NCBI RefSeq assembly: GCF_901538355.1
Contig: NZ_LR593887.1
Location: forward strand, 1,278,920-1,342,919
Direction: 5' to 3'
DNA: 64,000 bases
Source of the DNA: Tuwongella immobilis
Lineage (GTDB): Bacteria > Planctomycetota > Planctomycetia > Gemmatales > Gemmataceae
The stretch's first letter is position 1; each line of letters opens with the position of its first letter. Below, one piece after another: positions 1 to 11,846 of this stretch. The notes below the pieces were generated by a model, which saw nothing but the letters and a program-made list of their open reading frames with translations, searched no databases and had not been told where the DNA came from. The position numbers were made by a program, and so were the translations under genes.

Positions 1-947
1 ACTTCGGCTATCGCGGTCAGGGGAATTATCTCAAGCCGATGGTTGCGGAAGGCACCAAAGGCAAAGACCTGCCGCGGGATGGGTGGATGGACGATGTCAT
101 CACCGACGATGCGATTGCCTGGATGAAGCAGCCGCACGAAAAGCCGTTCGCCATGTTCCTGTTCTTCAAAGCGCCGCATCGCAGTTGGACGCCGCCGCCG
201 CGCCACAAGGATTTGTTCAACAATGTGACGATTCCGCTGCCGAAATTGTGGGATGCAGACCGCAACGCCAAGACGCAAGCCTTTGCGAAAGCGGATAATC
301 GCATCGGCGACTTTGCCGATGTCAAAGATTTTCAATCCTACGTCAAAGACTACTACCGCACCATCGTCGGTGTGGATGACAACGTGGGGAAAGTGTTTGC
401 CGCCCTGGAAGCGAACAAGCAGCTCGATTCGACCGCGATTCTGTTCACCAGCGATAACGGATTTTTCCAGGGGGAATGGAAAGCGTTTGACAAGCGGTTC
501 ATGCACGAACCGTCGATTCGGGTGCCGCTGTTGATGCGCTATCCGGCGAAAATCAAAGCTGGCTCGCTGATCGATCCGATGGTTCTGAATGTGGACATTG
601 CCCCGACGCTGCTCGATTTGGCCGGACTGCCGGTGCCGGAATCGATGCAGGGCCGCAGTGTGGTGCCATTGTTCGCGGGCACTCCCGCCGATTGGCGGAA
701 AGATTGGCTGTACGAATATTTCGAATATCCCGCCGAACACAATGTCCGCAAGCATCGCGGGGTGCGAACGGACACCCACAAGCTGATCCATTATTATGAA
801 TCGCCTGAAGAATGGGAGTTGTACGACCTGTCGAAAGACCCGGACGAGTTGCATAATCTCTACAGGAAGCCCGGCATGGAAGCGTTGACGACGCAGTTGA
901 AGCAGCGCATCGTCGATCTTCGCAAGCAGACCAACGACCGCGACTGA
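1..947 (+). CDS. Sulfatase (arylsulfatase family), 3' part; gene starts before the window
   Basis: Hydrolyses sulfate esters, probably of sulfated polysaccharides, and is likely exported (known of the family). The frame is open from base 3, so the N-terminal half, with the formylglycine-modified Cys/Ser, lies outside the window. Visible are a TSDNGFFQGEW block, typical of the family's metal-site region, then PLLMRYP, VLNVDIAPTLLDLAG and a C-terminal LYDLSKDPDELHNL block, the standard sulfatase tail. Sulfatases are greatly expanded in planctomycetes. The next gene's start codon lies about 65 bases downstream, so they may be co-transcribed. The substrate cannot be told from this part. Confidence 0.93.
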   Translation, partial: FGYRGQGNYLKPMVAEGTKGKDLPRDGWMDDVITDDAIAWMKQPHEKPFAMFLFFKAPHRSWTPPPRHKDLFNNVTIPLPKLWDADRNAKTQAFAKADNRIGDFADVKDFQSYVKDYYRTIVGVDDNVGKVFAALEANKQLDSTAILFTSDNGFFQGEWKAFDKRFMHEPSIRVPLLMRYPAKIKAGSLIDPMVLNVDIAPTLLDLAGLPVPESMQGRSVVPLFAGTPADWRKDWLYEYFEYPAEHNVRKHRGVRTDTHKLIHYYESPEEWELYDLSKDPDELHNLYRKPGMEALTTQLKQRIVDLRKQTNDRD

Positions 948-1011
948 GCGGATGCGTGGGGATGGGATCGTCGCCCGCATTGGTACCCAATTTTGCAACA
1001 AGGATGAGACA

Positions 1012-3402
<2,391 letters not shown>

Positions 3403-3550
3403 TTTTGCGGCGGGAAATCGAACCGGCTCCCGGAGGCATCGCTCCTGATCAATCGGGCACTTGCAGGAATTCCGGTGGAGATCTGCCAAACGGGACGCAA
3501 TCGCCCTATATTGACTGACATATCGCGTCTCGTGGTCGGAGTATCGGACG

Positions 3551-6500
3551 ATGCCGTTTGAGAAAGTGGATACGCAGGTCGATTTCCCCGCCAAGGAACG
3601 GGAGATCCTTACCTTTTGGGATCGCGTTCAAGCGTTCCAACGTCTGCGCGAGCAGAATCGTGGCAAACCACGCTGGTCGTTCCTGGACGGGCCGCTCACC
3701 GCGAACAATCCGATGGGTGTCCACCATGCCTGGGGGCGGACATACAAAGACGCGTATCAGCGTTTTTATGCCATGACCGGGCATGAGTTGCGCTATCAAA
3801 ATGGCTTCGACTGCCAGGGATTGTGGGTGGAAGTCGAAGTCGAAAAGGAAATGAAGCTGACCTCGAAGCGCGATATCGAGGAACTTGTCCCCGGCGATCC
3901 GTTCGCGGGGATCGATCGGTTTGTCTGTGCCTGCAAAGACCGCGTGAATAAGTTCGCCCGCACCCAAACCGAACAATCCATCCGACTGGGATATTGGATG
4001 GATTGGGATGTCACCGATGCGGATTGGGCCAAGCGTCCGGATGATCGGAAATCGTACTTCACGATGTCCGAAGAAAACAACTACACCATCTGGTCGTTCC
4101 TGAAGAAGTGCCACGATCGGCAATTGGTGTATCGTGGGTATGATGCCATGCCGTGGTGCCCGCGGTGCGGTGTCGGCATTTCCGAAATGGAAATGAAGGA
4201 AGGGTATAAGTTCGTCGAGCATCGCGCGGTGTTCGTGAAGTTCCCGCTGCGGGATCGGCCCGGCGAGAATCTGCTCGCCTGGACAACCACCCCGTGGACG
4301 CTGTCCAGCAACGTCGGTGCGGCGGTCAACCCGGAATTGACGTATCTCAAGATCCGCTCAAAGGATGAGGTGTTCTACGTCGCCAAGGGTGCGTTCAAAT
4401 TCAACCGCATGGAATCCAGCGGCGGCGATGACGAGGGCGGAGAAGCGACCGCCAAGAAGGGGAAGCGGGAATGGCTCCCCGGTGTGCCGAATCTGAAGAC
4501 CATCGAGCAGATGTTCAAGGAACGCTCGAAGGATGGCTACGAAATCCTCGGCGAACTCAAAGGCGAGGAGATGGTCGGCTGGCAATATGTCGGCCCGTTC
4601 GATGATTTGCCCGCGCAGCAACACCCGGCGGGGTTCCCCGAGGAACTCGCGGTCGTGGTGCGCAAGCAGAATTGGGCACCGGAAGTCTCGGCGGCGACCG
4701 TGCACCGGGTGATCCCGTGGAAAGATGTCGGCGAGACCGAAGGGACGGGCATCGTCCACATCGCGCCGGGCTGCGGGAAGGAAGACTTTGGCCTGGGCAA
4801 AGAATTGGGACTGCCGCCGGTCGCTCCGTTGGACGAAAACGGCCAGTTTCTCCCCGGCTTTGGCGAACTCACCGGCAAATCCGCCGTCGATCCCAAAACC
4901 GCAGAGCAGGTCTTTTTCGCGCTCCAACAATCGAACCGACTCTTCGCCACCGAACGCTACGTCCACAAGTATCCGCACTGCTGGCGGTGCAAGACGGAAC
5001 TGCTGTTCCGGCTGGTGGATGAGTGGTTTATCGATATGAGTTGGCGCGATGAAATCATCAATGTTGTCGAGCAAGTCACGTTCCTGCCGGAGTCGATCAA
5101 CGGCCAAGCGCGGGAAAAAGACTGGCTGCGCAACATGGGCGACTGGATGATCTCCAAGAAGCGATTCTGGGGGCTGGCGCTGCCGATCTGGGTCGATGAG
5201 CATGACCCCAACGATTTTGAGGTGATCGGCTCCCGCGAGGAATTGCAGGCACGGGCCATCGACGGCTGGGAGAAATTCGACGGCCACGAGCCGCATCGTC
5301 CCTGGGTCGATCAGGTGGTCATCCGCAATCCGCGCACGGGCAATCGCATGTTCCGCGTGCCGGATGTCGGCAATCCTTGGCTGGATGCGGGCATCGTGCC
5401 GTTTTCCACGATGTTCTACAACCGCGATCGCACCGAATGGGAAAAGTGGTTCCCCGCCGATTTCATCACCGAGTGCTTCCCCGGACAGTTCCGCAACTGG
5501 TTCTACGCCATCCTGGCGATGAGCACCATGATGGAACAAAAGCCGCCGTTTAAGGTGCTGCTGGGCCACGCCTTGGTGCGTGACCAAAACGGCGACGAAA
5601 TGCACAAGTCGAAGGGCAATAGCATTCCGTTCAATGAGGCCGCGGATGGGGATTATGAGTTGTTTGTGCAGCGCAAGCCCGATCTGAAGGCCGAAGATCA
5701 GGTGAAAAAGGATCTGCCGCCGGGCTATCTGTCCTGGAGCGAAGGCGAAACGCTGTACGAAGGTAAGATGGTTTCGGTGGTGAAGGCGAAGTATCCCCCG
5801 ATTGGGGCGGACGTGCTGCGGTGGATGTTCAGTCGGCAAAATCCGGCGGCGAATATCAATCTCGGCCCTTCGACCGCCGATGAAACCCGCGCGAAATTCC
5901 ATCTCAAGCTGTGGAATTCGTATGCCTTTTTGTGCAACTATGCGCGATTGGATCAATTCGACCCAACCGCCCCAGCCATCCCGGTGGTTCACCGCCCGGA
6001 GATCGATCGCTGGATTCTCTCGGATTTGCAGACGCTGGTGAAGCTCGCCCACGAATCGTTCCAACACTTCCAGTTGCAGGAATTCTGCCTGGCGGTGGAG
6101 CGATTTGTCGATGACAAGCTCTCCAATTGGTACATCCGCCGAAATCGCCGACGATTCCAAAAGTCGGAACAAGCAGACGACAAGCAAGCCGCGTATCAGA
6201 CGCTGTACACGGTGATTGTCACGCTCACCAAGCTGATTGCCCCGGTGGTGCCGTTCCTGGCGGAGTTGATGTATCAGAATCTGCGAACCACCAACGAGCC
6301 GGATAGCGTGCATCTGACGCAGTTCCCGCAAGTCGATCCCGCGTTGGTCGATCCGGTGCTGTCCGCCAAGGTGGATGCGCTCATGCGGTTGGTGTCGCTG
6401 GGATCGGCGGCCCGCAACGTGGCGAAAATCAAGGTCCGGCAACCGCTCGCGGAGCTGTTCATTCAGCCCGCCGACGACGTGGAAGCCGCCGCCGCCACGG

Positions 6501-7117
6501 ATATGTCCCGCGAGTTAAGCGAGGAACTGAACGTCAAGCGCATCACCGTCGTTCCGACCAGCGAAAAGCCACTGTTCGAGCTGGAAGTGAAGGCGAATAT
6601 GAAGTCGCTGGGCGGCCGCGCGGGCGCTCGACTGCAGGAAATCAAGAAAGCAATCGAAGCCGTGCCCGCCGAAGTGACCAGCCTCTTCGAAGGCAAAGTC
6701 ACCGAAGCGACGCTCGATCTGCCCGGTGAGCCGTTCGTCATCACCCTCAGCGATTTGACGGTGGCCCCCAAAGCGCCGACCGGATTCGTCGGGGTGTTGG
6801 ATCGCAAGACGCGCATCTCGCTGGATACGCGAATCAGCGACGAACTCGCCCTGGAAGGCTTGGCGCGGGATGTGATTCGTGGCGTTCAAGACACCCGCAA
6901 AAATGCCGGGCTGGAGATGGAAGATCGCATCGCGTTGGCCTTTGCGACGGAAAATCCGAAGTTGACGCAGGCGATCACCGCGCACCGCGATTCGATTGCC
7001 GCCGAGACGCTGGCCACCTCCCTGGAACTTGATCCGGCCACGCTCGGCGAAGGAGCCTTCACCGGCAGTGCCAAGGTGGATGGAAAACCGCTCACCATCG
7101 CTCTGAAGAAGGTGTGA
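3551..7117 (+). CDS. ileS: Isoleucyl-tRNA synthetase
   Basis: Charges tRNA-Ile with isoleucine; cytoplasmic and essential. At 1188 residues it is longer than the E. coli type and has the domain order of class I IleRS: Rossmann fold, a large CP1 editing insertion (TTTPWTLSSNVG near residue 245), the second half of the catalytic fold, an anticodon-binding domain and a C-terminal extension. Two CxxC pairs (CPRC near 200, CWRC near 477) look like metal sites. The class I signature motifs are atypical. HIGH appears as HHAWG (residues 58-62) and KMSKS as MHKSKGN (from residue 684). Both sit in a well-conserved context, so this looks like a subfamily trait rather than decay. A strong terminator follows at 7167. 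Confidence 0.96.
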   Translation: MPFEKVDTQVDFPAKEREILTFWDRVQAFQRLREQNRGKPRWSFLDGPLTANNPMGVHHAWGRTYKDAYQRFYAMTGHELRYQNGFDCQGLWVEVEVEKEMKLTSKRDIEELVPGDPFAGIDRFVCACKDRVNKFARTQTEQSIRLGYWMDWDVTDADWAKRPDDRKSYFTMSEENNYTIWSFLKKCHDRQLVYRGYDAMPWCPRCGVGISEMEMKEGYKFVEHRAVFVKFPLRDRPGENLLAWTTTPWTLSSNVGAAVNPELTYLKIRSKDEVFYVAKGAFKFNRMESSGGDDEGGEATAKKGKREWLPGVPNLKTIEQMFKERSKDGYEILGELKGEEMVGWQYVGPFDDLPAQQHPAGFPEELAVVVRKQNWAPEVSAATVHRVIPWKDVGETEGTGIVHIAPGCGKEDFGLGKELGLPPVAPLDENGQFLPGFGELTGKSAVDPKTAEQVFFALQQSNRLFATERYVHKYPHCWRCKTELLFRLVDEWFIDMSWRDEIINVVEQVTFLPESINGQAREKDWLRNMGDWMISKKRFWGLALPIWVDEHDPNDFEVIGSREELQARAIDGWEKFDGHEPHRPWVDQVVIRNPRTGNRMFRVPDVGNPWLDAGIVPFSTMFYNRDRTEWEKWFPADFITECFPGQFRNWFYAILAMSTMMEQKPPFKVLLGHALVRDQNGDEMHKSKGNSIPFNEAADGDYELFVQRKPDLKAEDQVKKDLPPGYLSWSEGETLYEGKMVSVVKAKYPPIGADVLRWMFSRQNPAANINLGPSTADETRAKFHLKLWNSYAFLCNYARLDQFDPTAPAIPVVHRPEIDRWILSDLQTLVKLAHESFQHFQLQEFCLAVERFVDDKLSNWYIRRNRRRFQKSEQADDKQAAYQTLYTVIVTLTKLIAPVVPFLAELMYQNLRTTNEPDSVHLTQFPQVDPALVDPVLSAKVDALMRLVSLGSAARNVAKIKVRQPLAELFIQPADDVEAAAATDMSRELSEELNVKRITVVPTSEKPLFELEVKANMKSLGGRAGARLQEIKKAIEAVPAEVTSLFEGKVTEATLDLPGEPFVITLSDLTVAPKAPTGFVGVLDRKTRISLDTRISDELALEGLARDVIRGVQDTRKNAGLEMEDRIALAFATENPKLTQAITAHRDSIAAETLATSLELDPATLGEGAFTGSAKVDGKPLTIALKKV

Positions 7118-7491
7118 TCCATCTGGCGGAATTCCGCTCCTGATCGCGGGGTTTCCGAACGATTCGACAGCCGAAAGTCGTGGAGAAATTCCGCGATTTT
7201 CGGCTGTTTTGATTCCATCGGGGGTTCCCAAACTTTTCGTGGATGTTGCCGACCGAACTGGCCGATATCGTGCAACGACTCGGTGATGGTGACGCGGCAA
7301 TTCCTGATCGCCGGAAAATTCGGCACAGGCGGATGGTTCCCGCTTGTTTTTCTGGAGTCGCTCGATACCATACCCGGTTACTTCCGACAAGCCATCGAGC
7401 GCGTCGGATTGACACTGAGCGAGCCGGCACCTTCAAGAGGCCCGTCGGCCTTTGGCCAGGATCGCTCAGCTTGCGCGAGGCAATCATTCCA
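7118..7491. other. 374-base intergenic region with ileS terminator
   Basis: The first 90 bases hold the long hairpin listed separately. Bases 7211-7491 can be read in frame with the next gene for 83 codons, but that peptide is low-complexity Arg-rich sequence without homology to aminomutases, so I treat it as leader. No convincing promoter pair or RNA gene is seen. Confidence 0.6.
7167..7210 (+). terminator. Rho-independent terminator after ileS
   Basis: Arms at 7167-7184 and 7190-7207 pair over 18 positions with two G-T wobbles, loop of 5 bases (GAAAT), then TTT. It separates ileS from the aminomutase operon. Confidence 0.85.
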
Positions 7492-9042
7492 ATGAGCGAA
7501 TCCGAAGCGCGGCAGCCGTTGCCCTCGGTTCCTGTCTTCACCACGGAATTCTCCGGGGAAGACGATGAGCCTCCAGGGAAACCCCGTCGCCACCCACTCT
7601 GGGCGAATGTCCCTGATCACCAATGGAATGACTGGCGTTGGCAGTCGCAAAATTCCATTCGATCGGTGCGACAACTCCGAAATCTCCTCACATTCTCGCC
7701 CGAAGAATTAGAAGCCATCGGGCAGTTGGAAGGAGACTACAAGCTCGCCATTGCACCGTATTATTTTTCGCTCATCAATCCGAATGATCCCGACGACCCC
7801 ATTCGCCGACAGAGCGTTCCTTCACCTTTGGAAGCTCAGAACCCATCTGGGTACGAACTCGAAGACCCCCTCGAAGAAGACCTCGATTCGCCGGTTCCCG
7901 GCCTCACACATCGCTATCCGGATCGGGCACTGCTCGTTACCACCCACGTTTGCTCCATGTATTGCCGCTTCTGCACGCGCAAGCGGGCGACCATGGTTCG
8001 CGGTGGCTGGGACGCCATCAGCCGCGACGATCAACGCATGATCGATTACGTCGCCGCACACCCGGAAATCCGCGATGTCATCATTTCCGGCGGCGATCCG
8101 CTCACTCTTCCGACTGCGAAATTGCGATTTTTCCTCGAAAATCTCGCGGCTCTTCCGCATATCGATGTCATCCGCATTGGCACCCGAGTTCCTGTCACGC
8201 TGCCCATGCGACTATTCGATAGCGAATTAGTTGAGCTGCTCAGTTCTGTGAATAAAGTGTGGATTCAAACCCACTTTAACCACCCCCGAGAAATCACACC
8301 AGAGTCCGCGCAAGTCGTGCGGTCGCTCATTCGCGGCGGCATGCCCGTGAATAATCACACGGTTCTGTTAAAAGGTGTGAATGATTCGTTAGATACCATG
8401 CGAAAATTAATGCGCGGTCTCCTACGAATTAAAGTGCGACCCTATTATATCTTCCATTGTGATCCCGTCATCGGGGCCGGCCACTTCCGAACTTCCGTCT
8501 GGAAGGGGCTGGAAATCATGGAAGGACTTCGCGGCCATATGTCCGGACTGGGCATTCCTACCTATGTGGTCGATAGCCCACATGGCGGCGGTAAAATTCC
8601 GTTAATGCCCAATTATCTCGTCTCGATGTCCGATGATGCCGTTGTTCTTCGCAATTATGAAGGCATGATGGTGCGTTATCAGGCACAAGATCAGCCCGCC
8701 ACGATTGCAACGACCAAGACACGCGGCGTGAGTTCGTTAATTCAGGGCACCCAATCGAAGTTGGTCCCCGAACAGAATGAACGCATGGCCCGCCGACAAG
8801 CCTTCCGCGAACAAGCCGAGGCCGAAGCCGAATACGGTTGTTCCGACCACACGGGCTGCGGTTCATCCCAACCCGAATCCCACTCGCGATTTGCGGTCAC
8901 GCTGCCGATGATTTCCGATGTCGCCGAGACACGATCGGCTCCCGCCGATAAGACGATGGAGTCTCGAACGATTGGGAGCGAGCCACCGCGGTTGGTGCCT
9001 CTTAGCTTCCCGACCGCTCCTCCTGAAGGCGAAGTGGCATGA
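7492..9042 (+). CDS. Lysine 2,3-aminomutase-like radical SAM enzyme (KamA family)
   Basis: Predicted PLP- and [4Fe-4S]/SAM-dependent aminomutase that would convert L-alpha-lysine to beta-lysine. The radical SAM triad CSMYCRFC has C154, C158 and C161. The PLP lysine is K368 in GGGKIPLMPNY. The two aspartates that bind the substrate side-chain amine in clostridial KamA are both present, as D324 (HCDPVIGAGHF) and D361 (VVDSPHGGGK), so lysine is the likely substrate (inference from known residues). At 516 residues it is longer than typical KamA, with about 75 extra N-terminal residues and a roughly 90-residue tail of unknown role. The start ATG is followed by MSESEARQ. The stop overlaps the next ATG (ATGA), so it is translationally coupled to an ATP-grasp gene. 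No beta-lysine acetyltransferase (AblB) lies nearby, so osmolyte synthesis is not the obvious role. Confidence 0.9.
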   Translation: MSESEARQPLPSVPVFTTEFSGEDDEPPGKPRRHPLWANVPDHQWNDWRWQSQNSIRSVRQLRNLLTFSPEELEAIGQLEGDYKLAIAPYYFSLINPNDPDDPIRRQSVPSPLEAQNPSGYELEDPLEEDLDSPVPGLTHRYPDRALLVTTHVCSMYCRFCTRKRATMVRGGWDAISRDDQRMIDYVAAHPEIRDVIISGGDPLTLPTAKLRFFLENLAALPHIDVIRIGTRVPVTLPMRLFDSELVELLSSVNKVWIQTHFNHPREITPESAQVVRSLIRGGMPVNNHTVLLKGVNDSLDTMRKLMRGLLRIKVRPYYIFHCDPVIGAGHFRTSVWKGLEIMEGLRGHMSGLGIPTYVVDSPHGGGKIPLMPNYLVSMSDDAVVLRNYEGMMVRYQAQDQPATIATTKTRGVSSLIQGTQSKLVPEQNERMARRQAFREQAEAEAEYGCSDHTGCGSSQPESHSRFAVTLPMISDVAETRSAPADKTMESRTIGSEPPRLVPLSFPTAPPEGEVA

Positions 9043-10082
9043 AAATTGGCCTGGCATTTGACCTGCGAGCGAATCAACCACCCCTGGATGGTTCGAAACC
9101 CGACGATTGGTATGAAGAATTTGATTCCGCCGAGACCATTGCAGCCATCCGCCGCGTGCTGGAGTCGCTCGGGCACACCGTCATGGAATTGGGCAACGGT
9201 CGCGGTTTGGTCGAAAAATTGCTCCAAACTCCCCCCGACTTGGTGTTCAACCTCGCGGAAGGGGAGGGAACCTCACGATCCCGCGAAGCCCGCGTTCCCG
9301 CGGTTTGTGAGATGTTAAACATTCCCTATATCGGCTCTGACCCACTCACATTAGGCGCAGCATTAGACAAGGAAGTGGCCCGAAACTTAGTCGAAGGCCA
9401 AGAAGTGTTAGTTCCAGAAGGAATCACACTCATGTTCCCAGAACGGGAATATGATGGCGATTATGCTGAATTTCCGCCTCTGTTAGAAGAATCTGGATTA
9501 TCCCTACCGTTAATTGCCAAACCCGCCTGGGAAGGTTCTTCCAAAGGCATCCGCAAATCGTCGCTGATCCGGACCCCCGAGGAATTCGGCCCCACCGTGG
9601 TGGCATTGTGGAAGCAATACTCGCAACCCGTGATGGTGGAAGAGTTTATCGCCGGAGATGAAATCACCGTTGGCCTGATCGGCAACAACCCGCCGCGAGT
9701 GCTGGGCACGATGCGCATTGTGCCAAAAGAGCCAACAGAAGAATTCATTTACAGTGTGGAAGTGAAGCGAGATTATCTCAATCAAGTGAATTACGAAAGT
9801 CCCGCGAATCTGCCACCGGATGAAATCGAAGCGATCGAGTATGCCGCGACCGTGGCCTATGAGACGCTCGGCTGCAAAGACTTTGCCCGACTCGATTTCC
9901 GTCTCCGCGACGGACTTCCGTACTTTATCGAAGCCAATCCATTACCCGGATTAAATCCCGTGACCTCGGATTTGGTTTTATTATCCAAGGGGTATGGAAT
10001 CGAATTCAACGAACTGATTCAAGGCATCCTGGAAGCCGGAATCACCCGTCTGTTGAATGAAGGAATTCACATTCCAGAATAA
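9039..10082 (+). CDS. ATP-grasp ligase, D-Ala-D-Ala ligase-like (first of two)
   Basis: Predicted ATP-dependent carboxylate-amine ligase of 347 residues. It shows the D-Ala-D-Ala-ligase layout: an N-terminal MKIGLAFDLR strand, VFNLAEGEGTSRSREARVP, IPYIGSDPLTLGAALDK, IAKPAWEGSSKGI (ATP-binding lysine and Gly-rich loop), VEEFIAGDEITVG, and the metal-binding end FARLDFRLRDGLPYFIEANPLPGLNP. It begins within the stop of the aminomutase gene, so its substrate is plausibly an amino acid such as beta-lysine (inference only). It is not the cell's obvious ddl, because no mur/fts genes are near. Some codon blocks (9340-9500) are TTA/GAA-rich compared with the flanks. Confidence 0.9.
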   Translation: MKIGLAFDLRANQPPLDGSKPDDWYEEFDSAETIAAIRRVLESLGHTVMELGNGRGLVEKLLQTPPDLVFNLAEGEGTSRSREARVPAVCEMLNIPYIGSDPLTLGAALDKEVARNLVEGQEVLVPEGITLMFPEREYDGDYAEFPPLLEESGLSLPLIAKPAWEGSSKGIRKSSLIRTPEEFGPTVVALWKQYSQPVMVEEFIAGDEITVGLIGNNPPRVLGTMRIVPKEPTEEFIYSVEVKRDYLNQVNYESPANLPPDEIEAIEYAATVAYETLGCKDFARLDFRLRDGLPYFIEANPLPGLNPVTSDLVLLSKGYGIEFNELIQGILEAGITRLLNEGIHIPE

Positions 10083-10166
10083 TCTCACCGGCTCGCTCTT
10101 TGTGTCGTTGGTTGTCACAGAGAGCGTGTCCGAATTGTGCCTCGGCGAATGGAATCGAGCGGTATC

Positions 10167-11234
10167 ATGAAATTCCCTTCCGTGTGTCTTGTCTACAACC
10201 AACCGGTCCTACCCAGCGACCATCCCGACGCCGCGAGCGAAATGGAAATCCTGGATACCGTCAAGCGAATTGAAGCCATTCTCCGCGATGGGAATTTTCC
10301 AACTTCAACCCTGCCAATTGGTTACGATCCATTTCCTGCTTTCCTACAACTCCAACAAACTCCCCCGGACGTGATCTTCAACCTCTTCGAAGGCTTTGCC
10401 ACCTGCACCGAAACCGAAGCCGTTGTCGCTGGGATGTTTGATTGGTTACAGATCCCATACACAGGATCACAAGCCGCCGCGCTTTCATTAGGCCGAGATA
10501 AATTTCGGACCAAAAATCTGTTAGCTGGGGCCGGGATTCCAACTCCCGCTTTCGAATTGCAGACAAAAATCCCCACAACTCCCGGCGAATTAGGCTGGCC
10601 GCGAATCGTGAAGCCCGCGTTCCAAGATGCCAGCGTCGGGATCGAACAGGGGAGCGTTGTCGAAAACCTTCACGATTATCGAGCCCGAATCGCCTGGGTG
10701 ATCGAACATTACGGTCCGCCGGCCTTAGTTGAAGAGTTTATTTTTGGCCGCGAAATTCTCGTGAGTGTGATCGAAGAACGCGATCGAACCGAAGAACTCA
10801 CGATTCTGCCATTTTCTGAAATTGTCTTCCAACCGACCGATCAAGCATTATGGCCGATTTATTCGTATCACGCGAAATGGGATACCAACAGTGTGGAATA
10901 TCGAGCCACTCCGTTAGATGTGCCCGTGATCCTGTCACCCGATGTTACGATGGAAATCGAACGCGTCGCGCGAGCCTGTTATCGATTGTTAGGATGCCGA
11001 GATTATGCGCGTGTCGATCTCCGACTCGACCAAAATCAACAGATTTTTGTCCTGGAAGTGAACCCAAATCCGTTCGTGAATAGCATCGCGGTATTGGATG
11101 GATTAGAGGCCATGAAACGCTCGCACCCTCAATTTATTCGAGATTTGGTGTGGCGAGCATATGATCGCGGTCCGGCAAAACGGGACGCAAGTCCTACGCA
11201 TGATCGACTTTGTGGAAATCGCAGTTCTGGCTGA
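10167..11234 (+). CDS. ATP-grasp ligase, D-Ala-D-Ala ligase-like (second of two)
   Basis: Second ATP-grasp enzyme, 355 residues. It has the same fold markers as its neighbour (VIFNLFEGFATCTETEAVVAG, IPYTGSQAAALSLGRDKF, IVKPAFQDASVGIEQG, VEEFIFGREILVSV, YARVDLRLDQNQQIFVLEVNPNPF), but clearly different sequence, so the pair is not a recent duplication. The start ATG at 10167 (MKFPSVCLVYNQP) gives a normal first strand. Longer in-frame starts at 10137 and 10149 are possible. It lies 84 bases after the first ligase in the same direction. Two sequential ligations, or one acting on the product of the other, would fit. Substrates are unknown. Confidence 0.87.
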   Translation: MKFPSVCLVYNQPVLPSDHPDAASEMEILDTVKRIEAILRDGNFPTSTLPIGYDPFPAFLQLQQTPPDVIFNLFEGFATCTETEAVVAGMFDWLQIPYTGSQAAALSLGRDKFRTKNLLAGAGIPTPAFELQTKIPTTPGELGWPRIVKPAFQDASVGIEQGSVVENLHDYRARIAWVIEHYGPPALVEEFIFGREILVSVIEERDRTEELTILPFSEIVFQPTDQALWPIYSYHAKWDTNSVEYRATPLDVPVILSPDVTMEIERVARACYRLLGCRDYARVDLRLDQNQQIFVLEVNPNPFVNSIAVLDGLEAMKRSHPQFIRDLVWRAYDRGPAKRDASPTHDRLCGNRSSG

Positions 11235-11282
11235 TCCGGTTCTCGTCGTTCGGTTCTCGAATCCTTTTGAAACTTATCGAGA

Positions 11283-11825
11283 ATGGCCATGAGTCTCTCA
11301 TTACCGGTTGTGAATCTCGAAACCGCAAAATTTGATTGCATCTTCGGGCGGGGGTGTGAGGGGATCTGTTGCCAGAATGGACGCCCCAGCGTCGAGCCCG
11401 AGGAAGCCGCGCAGATCGAGGCACTTCTGCCGCGTATTAAACCGCTGCTCCGCCCAGATGCCCGAAAGTTATTAGAAAAAGACGGATACCTCAGCAATCG
11501 GAAAAAATTGGGTTTCCCGATGCTTCGCGTGATCGATCAATGGTGTATCTTTTTTAATCAAGGCTGTGTGCTTCATACGATCGGGATGGAAGACGGAAAA
11601 TCCTACGCCTACAAACCATCACAATGCGCATTGTTTCCAATCCAACGGAATTCCAAAGGGCAATGGTATGTCCGTCAATGGGGTTACGAAGGTGAGCAGT
11701 GGGATTTATTTTGTCTCAACCCAGCGGCCTCTCCCGTCCCCGCATCGGAATCCCTTCGAGCGGAGATGGAATATGCAGCCCAATTTGAAGCGAACGAGTC
11801 AACGAAATCCGATGAAAATCGTTGA
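11283..11825 (+). CDS. DUF3109 family cysteine-rich protein
   Basis: 180-residue protein resembling DUF3109/YkgJ-like proteins, thought to bind Fe or Zn through clustered cysteines. Visible metal-ligand candidates are FDCIFGRGCEGICC near the N-terminus, WCIFFNQGCVLH in the middle, and SQCALFPI and FCLNP later, the usual spacing for the family. It follows the second ATP-grasp gene by 48 bases and is probably the last gene of the operon. Two ATGs lie close together (11283, 11289) and the true start is uncertain. It ends 21 bases before the convergent stop of the M1-barrel gene. Role in the operon is unknown; a metal-binding or maturation partner for the radical SAM enzyme is a guess. Confidence 0.82.
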   Translation: MAMSLSLPVVNLETAKFDCIFGRGCEGICCQNGRPSVEPEEAAQIEALLPRIKPLLRPDARKLLEKDGYLSNRKKLGFPMLRVIDQWCIFFNQGCVLHTIGMEDGKSYAYKPSQCALFPIQRNSKGQWYVRQWGYEGEQWDLFCLNPAASPVPASESLRAEMEYAAQFEANESTKSDENR

Positions 11826-11846
11826 CTCTGTTTCGTCGTGAATCCA

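Noticed and set aside
3403-3550. T-box leader before ileS
   Set aside because: Only 148 bases, no T-box sequence or terminator/antiterminator pair recognised.
4358-6442. 694-codon open frame antisense to ileS
   Set aside because: The opposite strand encodes a clear IleRS; the antisense peptide is His/Arg/Ile-rich without family motifs, a common shadow in GC-rich genes.
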